The notes beneath the pieces were generated by a model that was given only the letters and a program-made list of their open reading frames with translations, ran no database searches and had not been told where the DNA came from. From Ferrimonas pelagia (GTDB taxonomy: Bacteria; Pseudomonadota; Gammaproteobacteria; Enterobacterales; Shewanellaceae), in the NCBI RefSeq assembly GCF_039543565.1, contig NZ_BAABJZ010000006.1, forward strand, positions 62,001-126,000: DNA of 64,000 bases. The letters are read 5' to 3'. How positions within the stretch are numbered: the first letter of the stretch is position 1; every line of letters starts with the position of its first letter. Positions 56,758-64,000 of the stretch are shown in pieces. A program made the position numbers and the translations under genes.

Positions 56758-58923
56758 ATGGGATTTGACCTCGACGACGATATCCTCCAGGACTTTCTGG
56801 TAGAAGCGGGCGAGATCTTGGAGCAACTGCAGGCGCAGTTGGTGGATCTGGAACAGAACCCGAAAGATTCTGATCTGCTTAATGCCATTTTCCGTGGCTT
56901 TCACACGGTCAAGGGCGGCGCGGGCTTTCTCAGCCTGAACGCCATGGTGGATGCCTGCCATGGCGCAGAAAACATCTTTGATCTGCTGCGCAATGATCAA
57001 CTCACGGTGACCGCTGAGTTGATGGATCTGGTGTTGCAATCGTTGGATGCGGTCAATGACATGTTTACCCGCTTGCAGAATGGCGAGACGCCCGAAGCGG
57101 CTGATCCGGCCATGCTGGCGGCGCTGGAGCGTTGTGCCAGCGGTGAGGTGCCAGCGCCGATTGCCGCGGCGACTGCGCCACCGGTGGCAGCGCCTATGGT
57201 GGATACCGTGCCGCTGAGCCAACTGGTGCCCAGTCCCCGTGGGATCGATGCGCTCAGCGAGCATGACTACCAGCAGATGCTTGCGAGTCTGACCGACGGT
57301 GTCCAGCCCGAGACCGACATCAGTCAGGACGAGTTTGACTCATTGCTCGATCAGCTGCACGGAGCCGGTCAGTTTGGCACCGAGCCGCAAGTGGATACGT
57401 CGTCCGGTTCAGTGGCGTCCGCTGCCGAGCCGGTCGAGGCGCCCAGCTCAGCCGCGAGCCATGATGAGATCACCGAGGATGAGTTTGAGTCTCTGCTGGA
57501 CGAATTGCACGGCAAAGGCCGGTTTGAGGCCAAGCCCGTGGCGGCAAGCCCCGCTGCCAACGCCACGTCGTCGGAGTTGATCTCGGAAGATGAGTTCGAG
57601 CAACTGCTGGACGATCTGCACGGCAGCGGTCAGGCACCGCAAGCGGCTGTGTCACAAGCGCCTGTCGCCGCGCCATCAAGCCCGGCCTCGAACTCAACCC
57701 CAGTCAGCGCACCCGCTAAGCCGGCGCGCAAGAGCAGCACGGCCACCACCCCAGCGGAAACCACGGTTCGCGTCGATACCGCCCGGTTGGACGAGATCAT
57801 GAACATGGTCGGAGAGCTGGTGTTGGTGCGCAATCGACTGTTGACCCTAGGTATCGAGCGGGATGACGAGGAGATGAGCAAGGCGCTGGCCAGCTTAGAT
57901 CTGGTCACCGCCGATCTGCAGGGCGGGGTGATGAAGACCCGGATGCAGCCGATCAAAAAGGTGTTTGGCCGCTTCCCTCGGGTGGTGCGCGATCTGGCGC
58001 GTTCGCTCGACAAGGAGATCCAACTGCAGTTGGAGGGCGAAGAGACCGATCTGGATAAGAATCTGGTCGAAGCGCTGGCGGATCCCTTGGTGCACCTGGT
58101 GCGCAATGCGGTGGACCATGGCATTGAGATGCCCGAGGAGCGCGTCGCGGCGGGCAAACCTCGCCAAGGCACCATCCTGCTGTCGGCCGCGCAGGAGGGC
58201 GATCATATCCTGCTGTGCATTCGCGATGACGGTGGCGGCATGAACGCCGACAAACTCAAAGCGCTGGCGGTTGAGCGGGGTGTGCTTGAAGCCGATGCCG
58301 CCGCCCGCATGTCGGACATTGACGCCTATAACCTGATCTTCGCACCGGGCTTCTCCACCAAATCCGAGATCTCCGATATCTCTGGCCGCGGTGTCGGCAT
58401 GGATGTGGTGAAAACCCGCATTGCCCAGCTTAACGGCTCGGTGACCGTCGACTCCTCGCCCGGTGAGGGCACCATTATTGAGATCAAGGTGCCGCTGACG
58501 CTGGCGATCATGCCGACCCTGATGGTGAAGGTGGCCCAGCAAAGCTTTGCGCTGCCGCTGTCGTGCGTATCGGAGATCTTCCATATGGATCTGAGTACCA
58601 CCAACGTGGTGGATGGTCAGTTGTCCATTACGGTTCGCGAACGGGCCATCCCTCTGTTCTACCTCGATAAGTGGTTGTGCAAGGGCGCCGGTCGTGCCGA
58701 GCGGGAAGGCAAGGGCCACGTGGTGATCGTGCATATTGGCAACACCCAGGTTGGCTTTGTGGTGGATGGCCTGATCGGCCAGGAAGAGGTGGTGATCAAA
58801 CCACTGGGCGCCATGCTGCACGGCGTCCCCGGAATGGCGGGCTCGACCATCACGTCCAACGGCGGCATTGCGCTGATCCTGGACGTCCCCGGCATGCTGA
58901 AACATTACGCCCGACGCCGTTGA
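56758..58923 (+). CDS. cheA: Chemotaxis histidine kinase CheA
   Basis: A 721-residue CheA. The P1 Hpt domain has phosphorylatable His49 (FRGFHTVKGGAGF). Between P1 and P3 lies a region of about 200 residues with three copies of the motif (I/T/L)(S/T)xDEFxxLLDxLHGxG beginning near residues 187, 237 and 274, separated by Ala/Pro/Ser-rich linkers. P3 dimerisation follows (VDTARLDEIMNMVGELVLVR), then the P4 kinase (HLVRNAVDHGIE, DDGGGMN, SGRGVGMDVV) and P5 CheW-like domain. It feeds CheY and CheB from receptor arrays. Confidence 0.96.
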   Translation: MGFDLDDDILQDFLVEAGEILEQLQAQLVDLEQNPKDSDLLNAIFRGFHTVKGGAGFLSLNAMVDACHGAENIFDLLRNDQLTVTAELMDLVLQSLDAVNDMFTRLQNGETPEAADPAMLAALERCASGEVPAPIAAATAPPVAAPMVDTVPLSQLVPSPRGIDALSEHDYQQMLASLTDGVQPETDISQDEFDSLLDQLHGAGQFGTEPQVDTSSGSVASAAEPVEAPSSAASHDEITEDEFESLLDELHGKGRFEAKPVAASPAANATSSELISEDEFEQLLDDLHGSGQAPQAAVSQAPVAAPSSPASNSTPVSAPAKPARKSSTATTPAETTVRVDTARLDEIMNMVGELVLVRNRLLTLGIERDDEEMSKALASLDLVTADLQGGVMKTRMQPIKKVFGRFPRVVRDLARSLDKEIQLQLEGEETDLDKNLVEALADPLVHLVRNAVDHGIEMPEERVAAGKPRQGTILLSAAQEGDHILLCIRDDGGGMNADKLKALAVERGVLEADAAARMSDIDAYNLIFAPGFSTKSEISDISGRGVGMDVVKTRIAQLNGSVTVDSSPGEGTIIEIKVPLTLAIMPTLMVKVAQQSFALPLSCVSEIFHMDLSTTNVVDGQLSITVRERAIPLFYLDKWLCKGAGRAEREGKGHVVIVHIGNTQVGFVVDGLIGQEEVVIKPLGAMLHGVPGMAGSTITSNGGIALILDVPGMLKHYARRR

Positions 58924-58952
58924 GCGTGGGGCACAGAGGAATAAGGAAACAG

Positions 58953-60074
58953 ATGACCATCAAGGTTTTGGTCGTTGATGACTCTAGTTTTTTCCGCCGA
59001 CGCGTGGCTGAGATCCTGGACGCAGATCCGGGGCTGGAAGTGATTGATACGGCGGTAAACGGCAAGGATGCCGTTGAAAAGGTGCGTCAGTTGCGCCCGG
59101 ACGTGGTCACCATGGACATTGAGATGCCGGTGATGGATGGGATCAGTGCGGTCCGCGCGATCATGGCGCACAGCCCGGTGCCGGTGATGATGTTCTCATC
59201 GCTGACCTACGACGGCGCGCGGGCCACCCTCGATGCACTCGATGCCGGTGCGGCTGATTTTCTGCCCAAGCGGTTTGAGGACATCGCTAACGATCGTCAG
59301 GCGGCGGCCAGCCTGTTGCAGCAGCGTGTTCGCGCCATTGCCCGTCAGCGTTTCGGCGCATTGAGCAAGGCGATCCCGCCGCGGCCTTTGGCGCGTACCG
59401 CCGCGCGGCTGAGCACGCCGGCCACGCCGACCGCTGCGCCGCGCAGTGCGGTGCCAAAGGTGGGGCAGGTTAAGTTGCCGGGCCGAGCCAGCGGTAAGCA
59501 CTATAAGGCGCTGCTGATCGGCACCTCAACCGGTGGCCCGGTGGCGCTGCAAACCATCCTGACCCAATTCCCGGCCAACTATCCCCACCCGATCCTGCTG
59601 GTGCAGCATATGCCTGCGGCCTTTACGCCGGCGTTTGCCCAGCGGCTCGATGGGCTGTGCGCGATCCAGGTGAAGGAAGCCGAGCACGGTGAGCGGTTGC
59701 GCCCCGGTGTCGCCTATCTGGCGCCCGGTGGCAAACAGATGCTGGTGGACGGCAGCGCGGCCAACAGCCGATTGGTGGTGCGCGACGGCGATGACAAGAT
59801 CAATTACAAGCCCTCGGTCGATATCACCTTTGGCAGCGCCTCGCGGGTGTTTGGCGGTGATGTACTGGGGGTGATCCTGACCGGCATGGGCGCCGACGGC
59901 CGTGAGGGCTGTCGTTTGTTGCAACGCCTCGGCGCCAATATCTGGGCACAAGATGCGGCCAGTTGCGTGGTCTATGGCATGCCACAGGCGGTTGCAGCGG
60001 AAGGGATAGCCAGCCACTCCATTCCCTTGGATAAGATGTCGGAGGCGATCCTTCGTGAAACCCAACGGTTGTAA
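58953..60074 (+). CDS. cheB: Chemotaxis methylesterase CheB
   Basis: A 373-residue response-regulator esterase that removes methyl groups from receptors. ATG 58953 with AAGGA upstream is used; the longer open frame is antisense-like sequence of cheA's end. The receiver domain has VVDDSS and Asp55 (VTMDIEMPVMDG). The catalytic domain has the Ser-containing GTSTGGPVALQT, His in VQHMPAAFTPAF and Asp in GMGADGREG. Its 3' end overlaps the next gene by 20 bases. No cheR is in the window. Confidence 0.96.
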   Translation: MTIKVLVVDDSSFFRRRVAEILDADPGLEVIDTAVNGKDAVEKVRQLRPDVVTMDIEMPVMDGISAVRAIMAHSPVPVMMFSSLTYDGARATLDALDAGAADFLPKRFEDIANDRQAAASLLQQRVRAIARQRFGALSKAIPPRPLARTAARLSTPATPTAAPRSAVPKVGQVKLPGRASGKHYKALLIGTSTGGPVALQTILTQFPANYPHPILLVQHMPAAFTPAFAQRLDGLCAIQVKEAEHGERLRPGVAYLAPGGKQMLVDGSAANSRLVVRDGDDKINYKPSVDITFGSASRVFGGDVLGVILTGMGADGREGCRLLQRLGANIWAQDAASCVVYGMPQAVAAEGIASHSIPLDKMSEAILRETQRL

Positions 60075-60411
60075 CTGGAGTTGCCGCTTGTTTCCACTGC
60101 TGTGTGCGGCGTTAAGCATTTTTACCCTAGTGACCCTGGTGTGGGCACTGGATAAACATGTTCACGCCAAAGAGCTGAGCGAGCAACTGGCACAACAGCA
60201 TCAGGCCGCGAGTGAGCAGCATCAACAACTGCTCGGGGTGCTGGAGCAGAATCAACAGCTGCGCAGCCGCTTAGCGCACTATCAGCGGCAGCAGGCGCTG
60301 GCGTTGGAGGCGCAGAAGTCGGGTCAGGCGCAAGTGCTGCAACAGCAGGACGGCGTTGCGGTAATGCAGCAGCCCAACGGTGCGGTTCGCTACACCGCCA
60401 CAGTGGAGTAA
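60055..60411 (+). CDS. Uncharacterised membrane-anchored coiled-coil protein
   Basis: A 118-residue predicted protein starting at GTG 60055, twenty bases inside cheB, and ending three bases before parC. Residues about 11-31 (LFPLLCAALSIFTLVTLVWAL) form one transmembrane helix; residues 35-100 are a Gln/His-rich coiled coil; the C-terminus (YTATVE) is polar. I do not recognise the family. It sits in a position where Vibrio has no gene, between cheB and parC, and is surely co-transcribed with the polar array genes. A link to membrane or pole anchoring of chemotaxis arrays is an inference from context only. Confidence 0.7.
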   Translation: MKPNGCNWSCRLFPLLCAALSIFTLVTLVWALDKHVHAKELSEQLAQQHQAASEQHQQLLGVLEQNQQLRSRLAHYQRQQALALEAQKSGQAQVLQQQDGVAVMQQPNGAVRYTATVE

Positions 60412-60414
60412 CCC

Positions 60415-61221
60415 ATGCGCGTCTGGACCGTGGTGAATCAAAAGGGTGGGGTGGGCAAGACCACCACCGTCGTGACTTTGGCGGGGCTGTTGGTGGCCAA
60501 AGGCCAGCGGGTGCTGATGATCGATACCGATCCGCACGCTTCGCTGGGCTACTACTTAGGATTGGATCCTGAGCAGCTGCCGGCGTCGTTGTTTGATCTG
60601 TTTCACCATCATGAGGATCTGACGCAAGCCCGTTGTCAGCAGGCGATCGTGCCGACCTCGGTGGCCGGGTTGGATCTGATGCCAGCGGCTACGGCGTTGG
60701 CCACCTTGGATCGCAGCCTGGGCAATCAGCCGGGCATGGGCTTCATCCTCGATCGGGTGGTGGGTCTGCTGCAAGGCCAATACGATACGGTGATCATCGA
60801 CTGTCCGCCGGTTCTTGGCGTCTTGATGGTCAATGCGCTGGCCGCCTGTCAGCAGATCGTGGTGCCGGTGCAAACCGAATACCTGGCGCTGAAAGGGCTC
60901 GAGCGCATGGTGCAAACGCTGGAGCGGATGGGGCAAGCCGGTCGCCGGGTGCCGCCCTATCTGATCGTGCCGACCATGTTCGACCGTCGAACCAAGGCAT
61001 CTTTATTGGCGTTGTCAGAGTTGGCACGCACCTATCCCGGCGCGTTGTGGCACTCGGTGATCCCGGTCGATACCCGATTACGTGACGCCAGTCTCGCCCA
61101 TTTACCGGCGCCGCAGTTTGCGGGTGATTGCCGCGGGGTGAGCGCATACAATGAGCTTTTGAATGCACTGTTAGAACGAGGCCAGGCCAATGTCCCGCGA
61201 CGCGCAGCAAGCGGTCGATGA
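60415..61221 (+). CDS. parC: ParA-type ATPase ParC for polar chemotaxis arrays
   Basis: A 268-residue ParA/Soj-type ATPase. Walker A is NQKGGVGKTTT (KGGVGKT at residues 10-16), followed by DTDPHASLGYYLG and DCPPVLGVLMVNAL. Next to cheA/cheW, such an ATPase is ParC of Vibrio, which positions chemotaxis arrays at the cell pole. It overlaps parP by 32 bases, so the pair is translationally linked. Other ParA functions (chromosome or plasmid partition) are unlikely because no ParB is here. Confidence 0.9.
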   Translation: MRVWTVVNQKGGVGKTTTVVTLAGLLVAKGQRVLMIDTDPHASLGYYLGLDPEQLPASLFDLFHHHEDLTQARCQQAIVPTSVAGLDLMPAATALATLDRSLGNQPGMGFILDRVVGLLQGQYDTVIIDCPPVLGVLMVNALAACQQIVVPVQTEYLALKGLERMVQTLERMGQAGRRVPPYLIVPTMFDRRTKASLLALSELARTYPGALWHSVIPVDTRLRDASLAHLPAPQFAGDCRGVSAYNELLNALLERGQANVPRRAASGR

Positions 61222-61918
61222 TTATTTTGATGTGTTGCTGACGGCGCCAGAGGCGCCGACACTGCACCAGGCTCGAGTCGGCGCCTTGCTGGAAAAGGCG
61301 CGACAACAGCAAGCCGACGGCTGGGCGCCGCAGGCGGCGGAAACCGACGGTTTCCCTGCGAGTGCACCGGTGGTGGTTGAGATGGCACAGCCAGCGCCTG
61401 AGCAGCCCTTGGCACCGAGCGTCGAGTCGGCACCGGCACTGCGCCCGGTGGCGGAGGATTGGCGGGCACAACTCGACAGCGAGTTTCCCTGCCTTTACTT
61501 TAAGGTGGCTGGGCTCACGCTGGCGGTGCCACTGCAACTGCTCGGCGGCATTAAGCGGGTGGCGAGCCGCAGCAAGCTGCCAGGGCAACCTAGCTGGATG
61601 CTGGGTGTTCAGACGGAGCGGGATGAGCGTTACTATGTGGTCGACAGTGCCCGTTGGTTGATGCCCGATCGGTCCGCGGCCGAGACGCCGGATTATCAGT
61701 ATTTGGTGCAACTGGGCGACAGCCGCTGGACCTTGGCCTGTGAGGCTCTGGTCAATGCCGAGCCTTTGTCCAAGGATGAGGTCAATTGGCGCAAACCGGA
61801 AGATAAGCGACGCTATCTGGCCGGGGTGGTGCGCAAGCGTATGTGCGTGGTTCTGGATGTACCAGAGCTGGTTGACCTGTTGGATGCGGGTTTAGATATT
61901 AACTTGAAGGAGTCCTAA
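61190..61918 (+). CDS. parP: CheW-like array protein ParP
   Basis: A 242-residue protein with a variable Ala/Pro-rich N-terminal half (about 1-95) and a C-terminal CheW-like domain (FPCLYFKVAGLTLAVPLQLL; ILGVQ-like WMLGVQTERDERYYVVDSA; LACEALVNAEPLSKDEVNWR; LAGVVRKRMCVVLDVPELVD). In Vibrio, ParP uses this domain to bind CheA and receptors and links them to ParC. Location right after parC is the decisive evidence. It ends just before cheW. Confidence 0.88.
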   Translation: MSRDAQQAVDDYFDVLLTAPEAPTLHQARVGALLEKARQQQADGWAPQAAETDGFPASAPVVVEMAQPAPEQPLAPSVESAPALRPVAEDWRAQLDSEFPCLYFKVAGLTLAVPLQLLGGIKRVASRSKLPGQPSWMLGVQTERDERYYVVDSARWLMPDRSAAETPDYQYLVQLGDSRWTLACEALVNAEPLSKDEVNWRKPEDKRRYLAGVVRKRMCVVLDVPELVDLLDAGLDINLKES

Positions 61919-61922
61919 GCGG

Positions 61923-62417
61923 ATGGCCATGCAACAAACGAATGCCGTTGAGGCGCTGGATAAAAATGATGAAGTGCTGCAGTGGGTAACCTTCCAACTG
62001 GAAAATGAAACCTACGGCATCAATGTGATGCAGGTGCGGGAAGTGCTGCGTTACAGCGACATTGCGCCGGTCCCTGGGGCACCTCAATACGTGCTGGGGA
62101 TCATCAACCTGCGCGGCAACGTAGTGACGGTGATCGACACGCGTGCTCGGTTTGGTTTGTGTGACGCTGAGGTCACCGATAACACCCGTATCGTGATCAT
62201 CGAAGCGGAAGATCAGGTGGTGGGGATCTTGGTCGACAGCGTGGCCGAGGTGGTGTACCTCAAGAGCTCCGAGATCGACACCGCGCCGAACGTGGGCAAT
62301 GAAGAGAGCGCCAAGTTCATTCAGGGCGTGTGCCATCGCGATGATAAGCTGCTGATTTTGGTCGATCTGGAAAAGCTGCTCAGTGGTGAAGAGTGGATGG
62401 AGTTAGCCGCCCTGTGA
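61923..62417 (+). CDS. cheW: Chemotaxis coupling protein CheW
   Basis: A 164-residue scaffold that connects receptors to CheA. The fold is seen from WVTFQLENETYGINVMQVRE, VPGAPQYVLGIINLRGNVVT and VIDTRARFGL to the C-terminal DKLLILVDLEKLLSGEEW. The start ATG 61923 has AAGGAG upstream; an alternative ATG at 61929 is too far. It overlaps the following gene by one base. Confidence 0.97.
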   Translation: MAMQQTNAVEALDKNDEVLQWVTFQLENETYGINVMQVREVLRYSDIAPVPGAPQYVLGIINLRGNVVTVIDTRARFGLCDAEVTDNTRIVIIEAEDQVVGILVDSVAEVVYLKSSEIDTAPNVGNEESAKFIQGVCHRDDKLLILVDLEKLLSGEEWMELAAL

Positions 62418-62827
62418 TGGATTGGATCCTGCCATTAGCCTTGGTGGCCGTTGGTCTGACGGTATTGCTGTCGGTCCTGTTGTGGTGGAGCCATCGTCGC
62501 TTTGCCCAGTTGGAGCGCAAGTGTGATGCCCTCAAGCTGCTGCAGAAGGCGGCACAGAGCACCAATGACCATCTGCAGCGGGAGATGGCAGAGATCCGAA
62601 CCGGTGCCCTCGGCGTGGGTCGTCGGGTGAAGGAGCTCGAGCAGGAGCTTGAGTTACTGAGCGCCCGCCAGGACGAGGTAAAGCAAAACGATCCGGAGGC
62701 CCGGCTGTACAATCGGGCGATGAAGATGGTGGAGCTGGGGGCCGATGTCGAGGAGATCATGCGTGAGTGTGAGCTGCCCCGGGCGGAAGCGCAGTTGCTG
62801 GTGACTCTGCATCGACGGAGCCAGTAG
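62417..62827 (+). CDS. DUF2802-type membrane coiled-coil protein
   Basis: A 136-residue protein with one transmembrane helix (residues 3-23), then a coiled coil of about 75 residues, and a small C-terminal helical module DVEEIMRECELPRAEAQLLVTLHRR that resembles a helix-turn-helix. It fits DUF2802, found right after cheW in Vibrio and Shewanella; the function is unknown. Translation begins one base inside the cheW stop (TGATG). Last gene of the flagellar/chemotaxis block; a terminator follows. Confidence 0.85.
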   Translation: MDWILPLALVAVGLTVLLSVLLWWSHRRFAQLERKCDALKLLQKAAQSTNDHLQREMAEIRTGALGVGRRVKELEQELELLSARQDEVKQNDPEARLYNRAMKMVELGADVEEIMRECELPRAEAQLLVTLHRRSQ

Positions 62828-62852
62828 CCAGAGGAAGCCCTGCACTGTTTAC

Positions 62853-62880
62853 AAACCGAAGCATATGCTTCGGTTTTGTT
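62853..62880 (+). terminator. Terminator of the flagellar/chemotaxis block
   Basis: AAACCGAAGC pairs with GCTTCGGTTT across ATAT, followed by TTGTTGTTTTT. It lies 26 bases after the last gene. Confidence 0.88.
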
Positions 62881-62908
62881 GTTTTTGGGCTCTGTGACTT
62901 TCTATGAT
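62879..62908 (+). promoter_or_regulatory. Candidate sigma-70 promoter
   Basis: TTGTTT (62879-62884) and TATGAT (62903-62908) are 18 bases apart, directly after the terminator stem and 60 bases before the next gene. Plausible but not a strong match. Confidence 0.35.
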
Positions 62909-62967
62909 TGGTGATCTTTAGCCTCTCTTTCAGTAGGGTTTCATCAAAAAGAAATAAGGGTTTTGAT

Positions 62968-64000
62968 GTGATCAGACTTTGGCATTTTGTCGTATGGTTG
63001 CTGCTTGTTGCTATGCCAAGCAGTGGCCAAGAGCCGGAGACTCCGGCTCCCAGCCCCCTGCCTGTTGAAGCCTTTGCTTCTTTGCCCTTGGTGAGCAGTG
63101 TCCAGCTCTCCCCCGACGGTCGCTATCTGTCTTTCCTAAAGGGAGAGCAGGGTTTTGAAGTTCTTATGGTGATCGATCTGAACACCGGACAAGGCGAAAG
63201 TCTCGCTTATGCCGATAACCTAAAGACAACCCTTGACTGGTATGCGTGGGCCAATGACGAAACCATATTGTTTGGTGTTGGTACGACTCGACATCAGCGT
63301 GGTGTGAAGTACTCGGTTACTCGGCTGCAGGTGATGACTCTGGGTAAGGATGACGAGCCGCGAAACGCCATCCGATTACGCAATATTCAGGGCAGTCAGT
63401 TGCCACAACTGGCTGATGGCGTCATTAGCTTGTTGCCGGATGAGCCCGATCACATCCTAATCAACCTGGCTTTAGATGTGGCCAATCATCCCAGTGTCTA
63501 CAAACTGGACCTCAATTCCGGTCGGGTTCATCGCGTGTTGCGCGCCAAATCGGATATCTACACTTGGGTTGCTGATAGACAAGGCCGGATCCGCATTGGT
63601 TTGGGGCGCAGTGATACCGAGATGTTTGTTCGCTTGTATGACGAGGGGGGCGACAATTACCGCATACTTTGGGAGTACGAATTGTTCAATGCCCCAGAGA
63701 TCGACGTGTTAGGTTTTGACCTCAATCCCAACATTCTCTATTTGCGGGCCGAACACGAAGGGCGCTACGCCGTGTTTCGTGCTGATGTGAGTCAGGCGGA
63801 GCCCGAGATGACGCTGTTCTACTCCCACCCGGACTACGACATCGACGGTGGCTTGGTTTATTCGCCCAAAACCGGCAAAGCGGTTGGGATCCGACATGGG
63901 ATCGACGGAAACGGCATTGACTATTGGGATAGCGACTATCAAATGCTGCAGGCGTCCCTCGATGAAACCTTACCGGATCACCACAATCGGATTTTGGCTG
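62968..64000 (+). CDS. Secreted S9-type peptidase, N-terminal part
   Basis: The first 344 residues of an exported protein that runs off the window. GTG 62968 has AAGGG eight bases upstream and starts a signal peptide (VIRLWHFVVWLLLVAMPSSG). The next 320 residues form beta-propeller-like blades typical of S9 prolyl oligopeptidases (SSVQLSPDGRYLSFL, TLDWYAWANDETILFG, SVYKLDLNSGRVHRVL, FDLNPNILYLRAEHEG). The catalytic alpha/beta-hydrolase domain with its GWSYGG-like motif would lie past the edge. A secreted dipeptidyl or oligopeptidase role is likely but unproven here. Confidence 0.78.
   Translation, partial: MIRLWHFVVWLLLVAMPSSGQEPETPAPSPLPVEAFASLPLVSSVQLSPDGRYLSFLKGEQGFEVLMVIDLNTGQGESLAYADNLKTTLDWYAWANDETILFGVGTTRHQRGVKYSVTRLQVMTLGKDDEPRNAIRLRNIQGSQLPQLADGVISLLPDEPDHILINLALDVANHPSVYKLDLNSGRVHRVLRAKSDIYTWVADRQGRIRIGLGRSDTEMFVRLYDEGGDNYRILWEYELFNAPEIDVLGFDLNPNILYLRAEHEGRYAVFRADVSQAEPEMTLFYSHPDYDIDGGLVYSPKTGKAVGIRHGIDGNGIDYWDSDYQMLQASLDETLPDHHNRILA

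Noticed and set aside
57895..58905. 336-residue minus-strand frame opposite cheA
   Set aside because: His/Gln-rich shadow of cheA with no motif or ribosome site.
60415..61221. ParA-like gene as chromosome or plasmid partition system
   Set aside because: No ParB or parS site is adjacent, and the cheA/parP/cheW context points to polar array positioning.

Overview
The window (about 60% GC, dense, mostly with ATG and some GTG/TTG starts) comes from a chromosome of a free-living, polarly flagellated gammaproteobacterium. The polar-type flagellar/chemotaxis supercluster (flrABC, flhF/flhG, parC/parP beside cheA/cheW), the proS-trmO-rcsF neighbourhood, a lysine riboswitch on an NhaC-family gene and DUF2947/DUF3389 proteins point to the Alteromonadales/Vibrionales side. 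The high GC fits a Ferrimonas-like genome best, but the genus is my inference and cannot be proved from this sequence.

Layout. Bases 1-30.2 kb are housekeeping and accessory genes in mixed orientation: the 3' end of speA, an outer-membrane beta-barrel protein, a heptanucleotide repeat patch, a 1,482-residue lipoprotein of repeated Ig-like units, a secreted ATP-dependent DNA ligase, transketolase, a small YgdI-type lipoprotein, a membrane diguanylate cyclase, DUF2947, a hotdog thioesterase with DUF3389, a LysE/RhtB exporter, a patatin-like lipase, proS, a CHASE-GGDEF diguanylate cyclase, a hexapeptide acyltransferase, trmO, rcsF, two amidohydrolase-family proteins, an H-NS protein, etfBA, a lysine-riboswitch-controlled NhaC-family transporter and tdk.

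From 30.8 to 62.8 kb lies one co-directional flagellar/chemotaxis block: flaG-fliD-fliT-like-fliS, flrA, flrBC, fliEFGHIJ, fliK-fliL-fliMNOPQR-flhB, flhA-flhF-flhG-fliA, cheYZAB, a small membrane coiled-coil gene, parC-parP-cheW and a DUF2802-type gene. The regulatory hierarchy can be read from the DNA. A sigma-70-like promoter with a palindrome in its spacer precedes flrA. GG-N10-GC sigma-54 elements precede flrBC, fliE, fliK and flhA. A sigma-28-like GCCGATAA element precedes flaG. FlrA and FlrC both carry the GAFTGA loop that contacts sigma-54. Flagellin, flg and motor (mot) genes are not in the window; the block starts abruptly after tdk, across 600 bp of non-coding DNA holding a large nested inverted repeat.

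No CRISPR array, tRNA, rRNA, insertion sequence, prophage or recognisable defence system is present. The most interesting points are the lysine riboswitch with a possible start-codon-sequestering helix, three copies of a short acidic/LHG motif in the CheA linker beside parC/parP, the uncharacterised gene between cheB and parC, a ten-unit GxxxG tract in FliH, amidohydrolases that have lost their first metal-binding motif, and the palindromic operator candidate in the flrA promoter. The window ends inside a secreted prolyl-oligopeptidase-like protein.
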